From Apteryx mantelli (Eukaryota; Chordata; Aves; Apterygiformes; Apterygidae): 64,000 nt of DNA. Within the stretch, counting starts at the first letter, position 1. Every line of letters starts with the position of its first letter. The notes beneath the pieces were generated by a model, which had not been told where the DNA came from, did not search any database, and saw nothing but the letters and a program-made list of their open reading frames with translations. Below are positions 13,212 to 23,030 of this stretch, in pieces. The stretch is from positions 2,108,001-2,172,000 of the forward strand of contig NC_089984.1 of the NCBI RefSeq assembly GCF_036417845.1, in the 5' to 3' direction. A program made the position numbers and the translations under genes.

Positions 13212-15896
13212 AGGCCAGTGCTGGTCCTGTGTGTGCAGTTTGTGGTTGTGATGTCACTTCTGGCTGAGTGCCTGCTAGGCCAGTGCTGGTCCTGTGGGTG
13301 CAGTTTTTGTTTGTGAGGTCAGTTGTGGCTCAGTTCCTGATAGGCCAGTGCTGGTGCTGTGTGTGCAATTTGTGGTTGTGATGTCACTTGTGGCTCAGTG
13401 ACTAATAGGCCAGTGTTGGTGATGTGGGTGCAGTTTTTGTTTGTGATGTCAGTTGTGGCTCAGTGCCGGATAGGCCAGTGTTTGCCCTGAGTGTGCAGTT
13501 TGTGTTTGTGAGGTCACTTGTGGCTCAGTGCCTGATAGGCCAATGCTGGTCACGTGTCTGCAGTTTGTGCTTGTGATGTCACTTGTGGCTCAGTGCCTGA
13601 TAGGCCAGTGCTGGTGATGTGTGTGCAGTTTGTGTTTGTGAGGTCACATGTGGCTGAGTGCCTGACAGGCCAGTGCTGGTGATGTGGGTGCAGTTTGTGG
13701 TTGTGAGGTCACTTGTGTCTCAGTGCCTGATAGGCCAGTGTTGGTCCTGTGGGTGCAGTTTGTGGTTGTGATGTCACTTGTGGCTGAGTGCCTGATAGGC
13801 CAGTGCTGGTCCTGTGTGTGCAGTTTGTGGTTGTGATGTCACTAGTGGCTCAGTGCCTGATAGGCCAGTGCTGGTGATGTGTGTGCAGTTTGTGGTTGTG
13901 AGGACACTTGTGGCTCAGTGCCTGACAGGCCAGTGCTGGTCCTGTGTGTGCAGTTTGTGTTTGTGATGTCACTTATGGTTGAGTGCCTGATAGGCCAGTG
14001 CTGGTCATGTGTGCAGTTTGTGGTTGTGAGGTCACTTGTGCCTCAGTGCCTGACAGGCCAGTGCTGGTCCTGTGTGTGCAGTTTGTGGTTGTGATGTCAC
14101 TTGTGGCTCAGTTCCTGATAAGCGAGTGCTCGTCACATGTGTGCAGTTTGTGGTTGTGATGTCACTTGTCGCTGAGTGGCTGATAGGCCAGTGCTGGTGA
14201 TGTGGGTGCAGATTGTGTTTGCAAGGTCACTTGTGGCTGAGTGCCTGATAGGCCGGTGCTGGTGATGTGGCTGCAGTTTGTGGTTGTGATGTCACTTGAG
14301 ACTCAGTTCCTGAGAGGCCACGGCTGGTCACATGGCTAGAGGTTGTGATTGTGATGTCACATGTGGCTCAGTGCCTGATAGGCCAGTGCTGGTCCTGTGC
14401 CTGCAGTTTGTGTTTGTGATGTCACTTGTGGCTGAGTGCCTGATAGGCCAGTGCTGGTCCTGTGTGTGCAGTTTGTGTTTGTGAGGTCACTTGTGTCTCA
14501 GTGCCTGATAGGCCAGTTCTAGTCACATGGCTGCGGTTTGTGGTTGTGATGTCACTTGTGGCTGAGTGCCTGATAGGCCAGTGCTGGTGATGTGGGTGCA
14601 GTTTGTGCTTGTGATGTCACTTGTGGCTGAGTGCCTGATAGGCCAGTGCTCGTGCTGTGGGTGCAGTTTGTGTTTGTCATGTCACTTGTGGTTGAGTGCC
14701 TGATAGGCCAGTGCTGGTCCTGTGTGTGCAGTTTTTGTTTGTGAGGTCACTTGTGCCTCAGTGCCTGGTAGGGCAGTGCTGGTGATGTGGCTGCAGTTTG
14801 TGGTTGTGAAGTCACTAGTGGCTCAGTGCCTGATAGGCCAGTGCTGGTGATGTGGGTGCAGTTTGTGGTTGTGAGGTCACTTGTGGCTCAGTGCCTGACA
14901 GGCCAGTGCTGGTCCTGTGTGTGCAGTTTGTGTTTGTCATGTCACTTATGGTTGAGTGCCTGATACGCCAGTGCTGGTCATGTGTGCAGTTTGTGTTTGT
15001 GAGGTCACTTGTGCCTCAGTGCCTGACAGGCCAGTGCTGGTCCTGTGTGTGCAGTTTGTGGTTGTGATGTCACTTGTGGCTCAGTTCCTGATAATCCAGT
15101 GCTCGTCACATGTGTGCACTTTGTGGTTGTGATGTCACTTGTGGCTGAGTGGCTGATAGGCCAGTGCTGGTGATGTGGGTGCAGATTGTGTTTGCGAGGT
15201 CACTTGTGGCTGAGTGCCTGATAGGCCGGTGCTGGTAATGTGGCTGCAGTTTGTGGTTGTGATGTCACTTGTGACTCAGTTCCTGAGAGGCCACGGCTGG
15301 TCACATGGCTAGAGTTTGTGATTGTGATGTCACTTGTGGCTCAGTGCCTGATAGGCCAGTGCTGGTCCTGCGGGTGCAGTTTGTGCTTGTGAGGTCACTT
15401 GTGGCTGAGTGCCTGATAGGCCAGTGCTGGTCACATGGCTGCAGTTTGTGGTTGTGATGTCACTTGTGGCTCAGTGCCTGATAGGCCAGTGCTGGTCCTG
15501 CGGGTGCAGTTTGTGGTTGTGATGTCACTTGTGGCTGAGTGGCTGATAGGCCAGTGCTGGTCCTGCGGGTGCAGTTTGTGTTTGTGAGGTCACATGTGGC
15601 TCAGTGCCTGATAGGCCAGTGCTGGTCCTGTGGGTGGAGTTTGTGTTTGTGATGTCACTTGTGGCTCAGTGCCTGATAGGCCAGTGTTTGCCCTGTGTGT
15701 GCAGTTTGTGATTGTGAGGTCACTTGTGGCTCAGTGCCTGCTAGGCCAGTGCTGGTCCTGTGGGTGCAGTTTTTGTTTGTGAGGTCAGTTTTGGCTCAGT
15801 TCCTGATAGGCCATTGCTGGTCCTGTGTGTGCAATTTGTGTTTGTGATGTCACTTGTGGCTGAGTGCCTGATAGGCCAGTGCTGGTGATGTGGCTG
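13212..15896 (+). repeat. Copy B of the tandem 2.7-kb higher-order duplication
   Basis: This copy directly follows copy A and repeats its series of diagnostic variants with few substitutions, including the deletion-bearing units near 14,009 and 14,980. One additional unit (near 13,630-13,690) distinguishes it. The near identity compared with the rest of the array indicates a recent unequal exchange of about 41 units. Confidence 0.85.
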
Positions 15897-18800
15897 CAGT
15901 TTGTGGTTGTGATGTCACTTGTGGCTCAGTGCCTGCTAGGCCATTGCTGGTCCTGTGTGTGCAGTTTGTGGTTGTGATGTCACTTGTGGCTCAGTGACTA
16001 ATAGGCCAGTGTTGGTGATGTGGGTGCAGATTGTGTTTGCGAGGTCACTTGTGGCTGAGTGCCTGATAGGCCAGTGCTGGTGATGTGGGTGCAGTTTGTG
16101 TTTGTGAGGTCACATGTGGCTCAGTGCCTGACAGGCCAGTGCTGGTCCTGTGTGTGCAGTTTGTGGTTGTGAGGTCACTTGTGGCTGAGTGCCTGATAGG
16201 CCAGTGTTTGCCCTGTGTGTGCAGTTTGTGATTGTGATGTCACTTGTGGCTGAGTGCCTGATAGGCCAGTGCTGGTGATGTGTGTGCAGTTTGTGGTTGT
16301 GATGTCACTTGTGGCTGAGTGCCTGATAGGCTAGTGCTGGTCCTGCGGGTGCAGTTTGTTTTTGTGAGGTCACATGTGGCTGAGTGCCTGACAGGCCAGT
16401 GCTGGTCCTGTGAGTGCAGTTTGTGTTTGTGAGGTCAGTTGTGGCTGAGTGCCTGATAGGCCAGTGCTGGTCCTGTGTGTGCAGTTTGTGTTTGTGATGT
16501 CACTTGTGGCTCAGTGCCTCATAGGCCAGTGCTGGTGCTGTGGGTGCAGTTTGTGTTTTTGATGTCTCTTGTGGCTCAGTGCCTGATAGGCTAGTACTGG
16601 TGATGTGGGTGCAGTTTGTGGTTGTGATGTCATTTGTGGCTCAGTGCCTGATAGGCCAGTGCTGGTGATGTGGGTGCAGTTTGTTGTTGTGATGTCACTT
16701 GTGGCTCAGTGCCTGATAGGCCAGTGCTGGTCCTGTGTGTGCAGTTTGTGTTTGTGAGGTCACTTGTGGCTGAGTGCCTGATAGGCCAGTGCTGGTCCTG
16801 CGGGTGCATTTTGTGTTCGTGAGGTCACTTGTGGCTGAGTGGCTGATAGGCCAGTGCTGGTGATGTGGCTGCAGTTTGTGTTTGTGATGTCACTTGTGGC
16901 TCAGTGCCTGATAGACCATTGCTGGTCCTGTGTGTGCAGTTTGTGGTTGTGAGGTCACTTGTGGCTCAGTGCCTGATAGGCCAGTGCTGGTGATGTGGCT
17001 GCAGTTTGTGTTTGTGATGTCACTTGTGGCTCAGTTCCTGAGAGGCCACGACTGGTCACATGGCTAGAGTTTGTGTTTGTGATGTCACTTGTGGCTCAGT
17101 GCCTGATAAGCCAGTGCTTCTCACATGGGTGCAGTTTGTGGTTGTGATTTCACTTGTGGCTAAGTGGCTGATAGGCCACTGCTGGTGATATGGGTGCAGA
17201 TTGTGTTTGCGAGGTCACTTGTGGCTGAGTGCCTGATAGGCTGGTGCTGGTGATGTGGCTGCAGTTTGTGGTTGTGATGTCACTTGTGACTCAGTTCCTG
17301 AGAGGCCACGGCTGCTCACATGGCTAGAGTTTGTGTTTGTGAGGTCACTTGTGGCTCAGTGCCTGATAGGCGAGTGCTGGTCCTGTGTGTGCAGTTTGTG
17401 GTTGTGAGGTCACTTGTGTCTCAGTGCCTGATAGGCCAGTTCTAGTCACATGGCTGCGGTTTGTGGTTGTGATGTCACTTGTGGCTGAGTGCCTGATAGG
17501 CCAGTGCTGGTCACATGGCAGCAGTTTGTGTTTGTGATTTCACTTGTGGCTGAGTGCCTGATAGGCCAGTGCTGGTCCTGTGTGTGCAGTTTGTGGTTGT
17601 GAGGTCACCTGTGGTTGAGTGCCTGATAGGCCAGTTCTAGTCACATGGCTGCGGTTTGTGTTTGTGATGTCACTTGTGGCTGAGTGCCTGCTAGGCCATT
17701 GCTGGTCCTGTGTGTGCAGTTTGTGGTTGTGATGTCACTTGTGGCTCAGTGACTAATAGGCCAGTGTTGGTGATGTGGGTGCAGTTTTTGTTTGTGATGT
17801 CAGTTGTGGCTCAGTGCCTGATAGGCTAGTGTTTGCCCTGAGTGTGCAGTTTGTGTTTGTGATGTCAGTTGTGGCTCAGTGCCTGATAGGCCAGTGCTGG
17901 TCACGTGTCTGTAGTTTGTGGTTTTTATGCCTCTTGTGGCTCAGTGCCTGATAGGCCAGTGCTGGTCCTGTGGGTGCAGTTTGTGCTTGTGAGGTCACTT
18001 GTGGCTGAGTGCCTGATAGGCCAGTGCTGGTCCTGTGGGTGCAGTTTGTGTTTGTGAGGTCACATGTGGCTCAGTGCCTGACAAGCCAGCGCTGGTCCTG
18101 TGTGTGTAGTTTGTGGTTGTGAGGTCACTTGTGGCTCAGTGCCTGATCCGCCGGTGCTGGTCCTGTGTGTGCAGTTTGTGATTGTGAGGTCACTTGTGGC
18201 TCAGTGCCTGCTAGGCCAGTGCTGGTCCTGTGGGTGCAGTTTTTGTTTGTGAGGTCAGTTGTGGCTCAGTTCCTGATAGGCCATTGCTGGTCCTGTGTGT
18301 GCAATTTGTGTTTGTGATGTCACTTGTGGCTCAGTGACTAATAGGCCAGTGTTGGTGATGTGGGTGCAGTTTTTGTTTGTGATATCAGTTGTGGCTGAGT
18401 GCCTGATAGGCCAGTGCTGGTCCTGTGTGTGCAGTTTGTGGTTGTGATGTCACTTGTGGCTGAGTGCCTGATAGGCCAGTGCTGGTCCTGTGTGTGCAGT
18501 TTGTGATTGTGATGTCACTTGTGGCTCAGTGCCTGCTAGGCCAGTGCTGGTCCTGTGGGTGCACTTCGTGTTTGTGAGGTCACTTGTGGCTCAGTGCCTG
18601 ATAGGCCTGTTCTAGTCACATGGCTGCGGTTTCTGGTTTTGATGTCACTTGTGGCTCAGTGCCTGATACGCCAGTGCTGGTGATGTTGGTGCAGTTTGTT
18701 TTTGTGAGGTCACTTTTGGCTCAGTGCCTGATAGGCCAGTTCTAGTCACATGGCTGCGGTTTGTGGTTGTGATGTCACTTGTGGCTGAGTGCCTGATACC

Positions 18801-21800
18801 AGCGCTGGTCACATGGCAGCAGTTTGTGTTTGTGATGTCACTTGTGGCTCAGTGCCTGATAGGCCAGTGCTGGTCACATGGCTGCGGTTTGTGGTTGTGA
18901 TGTCACTTGTGGCTCAGTGCCTGCTAGGCCAGTGCTGGTCCTGTGGGTGCAGTTTGTGTTTGTGATGTCACTTGTGGCTCAGTGCCTGCTAGGCCAGTGC
19001 TGGTCCTGTGGGTGCAGTTTGTGGTTGTGAGGTCACTTGTGGCTGAGTGCCTGATAGGCCAGTGTTTGCCCTGTGTGTGCAGTTTGTGTTTGTGATGTCA
19101 CTTGTGGCTCAGTGCCTGATAGGCCAGTGCTGGTGCTGTGTGTGCAGTTTGTGGTTGTGATGTCACTTGTGGCTCAGTGACTAATAGGCCAGTGTTGGTG
19201 ATGTGGGTGCAGTTTTTGTTTGTGATGTCAGTTGTGGCTCAGTGCCGGATAGGCCAGTGTTTGCCCTGAGTGTGCAGTTTGTGTTTGTGAGGTCACTTGT
19301 GGCTCAGTGCCTGATAGGCCAATGCTGGTCACGTGTCTGCAGTTTGTGGTTGTGATGTCACTTGTGGCTCAGTGCCTGATAGGCCAGTGCTGGTGATGTG
19401 TGTGCAGTTTGTGTTTGTGAGGTCACATGTGGCTCAGTGCCTGATAGGCCAGTGCTGGTCCTGTGTGTGCAATTTGTGGTTGTAATGTCACTTGTGTCTC
19501 AGTGCCTGATAGGCCATTGCTGGTCCTGTGTGTGCAGTTTGTGCTTGTGATGTCACTTGTGGCTGAGTGCCTGATAGGCCAGTGCTGGTGATGTGGCTGC
19601 AGTTTGTGCTTGTGATGTCACTTGTGGCTGAGTGCCTGATAGGCCAGTGCTGGTGCTGTGGGTGCAGTTTGTGTTTGTGATGTCTCTTGTGGCTCAGTGC
19701 CTGATAGGCCAATGCTGGTCACGTGTGTGCATTTTGTGCTTGTGATGTCACTTGTGGCTCAGTTCCTGAGAGGCCACGACTGGTCACATGGCTAGAGTTT
19801 GTGTTTGTGATGTCACTTGTGGCTCAGTGCCTGATAAGCCAGTGCTTGTCACATGGGTGCAGTTTGTGGTTGTGATTTCACTTGTGGCTGAGTGGCTGAT
19901 AGGCCAGCGCTGGTGCTGTGGGTGCAGTTTGTGTTTGTGAGGTCACTTGTGGCTCAGTGCCTGCTAGGCCAGTGCTGGTGATGTGGCTGCAGTTTGTGTT
20001 TGTGAGGTCACATGTGGCTCAGTGCCTGACAGGCCAGTGCTGGTCCTGTGAGTGCAGTTTTTGTTTGTGAGGTCAGTTGTGGCTCAGTGCCTGATAGGCC
20101 TTTGCTGGTCCTGTGTGTGCAGTTTGTGCTTGTGATGTCACTTGTGGCTGAGTGCCTGATAGGCCAGTGCTGGTGATGTGGCTGCAGTTTGTGCTTGTGA
20201 TTTCACTTGTGGCTGAGTGCCTGATAGGCCAATGCTGGTCACGTGTGTGCATTTTGTGTTTGTGATGTCACTTGTGGCTCAGTGCCTGATAGGCCAATGC
20301 TGGTCACGTGTGTGCATTTTGTGGTTGTGATGTCAGTTGTGGCTGAGTGCCTGATAGGCCAGTGCTGGTGATGTGGGTGCAGTTTGTGTTTGTGAGGTCA
20401 CATGTGGCTCAGTGCCTGACAGGCCAGTGCTGGTCCTGCGGGTGCAGTTTGTGTTTGTGATGTCACTTCCGTCTGAGTGCCCGATAGGCCAGTGCTGGTC
20501 ACATGGCAGCAGTTTGTGTTTGTGATGTCACTTGGGTCTCAGTGCCTGATAGGCCAGTGCTGGTGATGTTGGTGCAGTTTGTTTTTGTGAGGTCACTTTT
20601 GGCTCAGTGCCTGATAGGCCAGTTCTAGTCACATGGCTGCGGTTTGTGGTTGTGATGTCACTTGTGGCTGAGTGTCTGATAGGCCAGCGCTGGTCACATG
20701 GCATCAGTTTGTGTTTGTGATGCCACTTGTGGCTCAGTGCCTGATAGGCCAGTGCTGGTGATGTGGGTGCAGTTTTTGTTTGTGATGTCAGTTGTGGCTC
20801 AGTGCCTGACAGGCCAGTGCTGGTCCTGTGTGTGCAGTTTGTGTTTGTGAGGTCACATGTGGCTGAGTGCCTGATAGGCCAGTGTTGGTCCTGTGGGTGC
20901 AGTTTGTGTTTGTGAGGTCACTTGTGGCTGAGTGCCTGATAGGCCAGTGCTGGTCCTGTGGGTGGAGTTTGTGTTTGTCATGTGTCTTGTGGCTGAGTGC
21001 CTGATAGGCCAGTGCTGGTCCTGTGTGTGCAGTTTGTGGTTGTGATGTCACTTGTGGCTCAGTGACTAATAGGCCAGTGCTGGTGATGTGGGTGCAGTTT
21101 GTGTTTGTGAGGTCACATGTGGCTCAGTGCCTTATAGGCCAGTGCTGGTCCTGTGGGTGCAGTTTGTGTTTGTGATGTCACTTGTGGCTCAGTGCCTGAT
21201 AGGCCAATGCTGGTGATGTGGGTGCAGTTTGTGGTTGTGATGTCACTTGTGGCTCAGTGCCTGATAGGCCAGTGCTGGTCACATGGCAGCAGTTTTTGTT
21301 TGTGATGTCAGTTGTGCTTGAGTGCCTGATAGGCCAGTGCTGGTCCTGTGGGTGGAGTTTGTGGTTGTGAGGTCAGTTGTGGCTGAGTGCCTGATAGGGC
21401 AGTGCTGGTGATGTGGCTGCAGTTTGTGGTTGTGAGGTCACTTGTGTCTCAGTGCCTGCTAGGCCAGTGCTGGTCACGTGTCTGTAGTTTGTGGTTTTGA
21501 TGTCACTTGTGGCTCAGTGCCTGATACGCCAGTGCTGGTGATGTGTGTGCAGTTTGTGTTTGTGATGTCACTTGTGGCTCAGTGCCTGATAGGCCAGTGC
21601 TGGTGATGTGGCTGCAGTTTGTGTTTGTGATGTCACTTGTGGCTCAGTGCCTGATAGGCCAGTGCTGGTCCTCTGGGTGCAGTTTGTGTTTGTGATGTCA
21701 CTTGTGGCTCAGTGCCTGATAGGCCAGTCCTTTTCCTGTGGTGCAGTTTGTGTTTGTGAGGTCACTTGTGCCTCAGTGCCTGATAGGCCGGTGCTGGTCC

Positions 21801-22559
21801 TGTGGGTGCAGTTTGTGGTTGTGAGGTCACTTGTGGCTCAGTGCCTGACAGGCCAGTGCTGGTCCTGTGTGTGCAGTTTGTGGTTGTGATGTCACTAGTG
21901 GCTCAGTGTCTGGTAGGCCAGTGCTGGGCACATGGCAGCAGTTTGTGTTTGTGATGTCACTTGTGGCTGAGTGCCTGATAGGCCAGTGCTGGTCCTGTGT
22001 GTGCAGTTTGTGGTTGTGAGGTCACTTGTGTCTCAGTGCCTGATAGGCCAGTTCTAGTCACATGGCTGCGGTTTGTGGTTGTGATGTCACTTGTGGCTCA
22101 GTGCCTGATAGGCCTGCGCTGGTCCTGTGTGTGCAGTTTGTGTTTGTGATGTCACTTGTGGCTGAGTGCCTGATAGGCCATTGCTGGTCCTGTGTGTGCA
22201 GTTTGTGGTTGTGATGTCACTTCTGGCTCAGTGACTAATAGGCCAGTGTTGGTGATGTGGGTGCAGTTTGTGTTTGTGATGTCAGTTGTGGCTCAGTGCC
22301 TGATAGGCCAGTGCTGGTCCTGTGTGTGCAGTTTGTGGTTGTGATGTCACTTGTGTCTCAGTGATAGGCCAGTGCTGGTCCTGTGGGTGCAGTTTGTGTT
22401 CGTGAGGTCACTTGTGGCTGAGTGGCTGATAGGCCAGTGCTGGTGATGTGGCTGCAGTTTGTGGTTGTGATGTCACTTGTGGCTCAGTGCCTGCTAGGCC
22501 AGTGCTGGTCCTGTGGGTGCAGTTTGTGGTTGTGATGTCACTTGTGGCTCAGACCCTGA

Positions 22560-23030
22560 TAGGCCAGTGCTGGTAACATGGCAGCTGTTTGTGGTTGTGA
22601 GGTCAGTTGTGGCTGAGTGCATGATAGGACAAAGTGGGTCATCTGGGTGCAGTTTGTGTTTGTGAGGTCACTTGTGCCTGAGTGCCTGATAGGCCAGTGC
22701 TGGTGATGTGGCTGCAGTTTGTGGTTGTGATGTCACTTGTGGCTCAGTGCCTGATAGGCCAGTGCTGGTAACATGGCAGCTGTTTGTGGTTTGAGGTCAG
22801 TTGTGGCTGAGTGCATGATAGGACAAAGTGGGTCATCTGGGTGCAGTTTGTGTTTGTGATGTCACTTGTGGCTCAGTGCCTGATAGGCCAGTGCTGGTGA
22901 TGTGGCTGCAGTTTGTGGTTGTGATGTCACTTGTGGCTCAGTGCCTGATAGGCCAGTGCTGGTAACATGGCAGCTGTTTGTGGTTGTGAGGTCAGTTGTT
23001 GCTCGTTGCCTAATAGGCCAGCGCTGTTTG
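22560..23030 (+). repeat. Array edge: three-unit higher-order repeat
   Basis: At the right end of the array the variant GTAACATGGCAGCTG recurs at about 22,573, 22,768 and 22,962 (spacing 195 and 194 bp, i.e. three units). It is followed by the otherwise absent variant GCATGATAGGACAAAGTGGG in the first two cycles. The last recognisable satellite sequence is CTAATAGGCCAGCGCTG near 23,020, after which unrelated sequence begins. Confidence 0.8.

Larger units (their letters stand above)
1..23030 (+). repeat. 65-bp G/T-rich tandem satellite array (about 354 units)
   Basis: The same motif recurs every 65 bases from base 1 (the array runs off the left edge) to about 23,030. Recognisable blocks within a unit, in order, are CACTTGTGGCT, CAGTGCCTGATAGGCCAG, TGCTGGT, a variable 8-10 base block (CCTGTGTG, GATGTGGG, CACATGGC, CACGTGGC), TGCAGTTTGTG, then GTTGTGATGTCA or TTTGTGAGGTCA. 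Units differ from each other at a limited set of positions, so the array is young or homogenised. Most units are exactly 65 bp; a few carry 1-4 base deletions (near 6,404, 11,281, 18,798, 21,738 and 22,358) that serve as markers for later duplications. Because 65 is not a multiple of 3, open frames inside the array are accidental. The family is not one I recognise; it is not the 41-bp type known from galliform microchromosomes. Confidence 0.97.

Noticed and set aside
6279..22000. Open frames of 60-99 codons inside the 65-bp satellite on both strands (for example 6,279-6,554; 11,153-11,368; 9,553-9,852; 20,788-21,051)
   Set aside because: They exist only because some unit variants lack stops; the 65-base period shifts frame each unit, four of them are copies of the same block, and no start context, domain or codon bias supports coding.
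1..23030. CRISPR-like array
   Set aside because: Repeats are contiguous with no unique spacers and the genome is eukaryotic.
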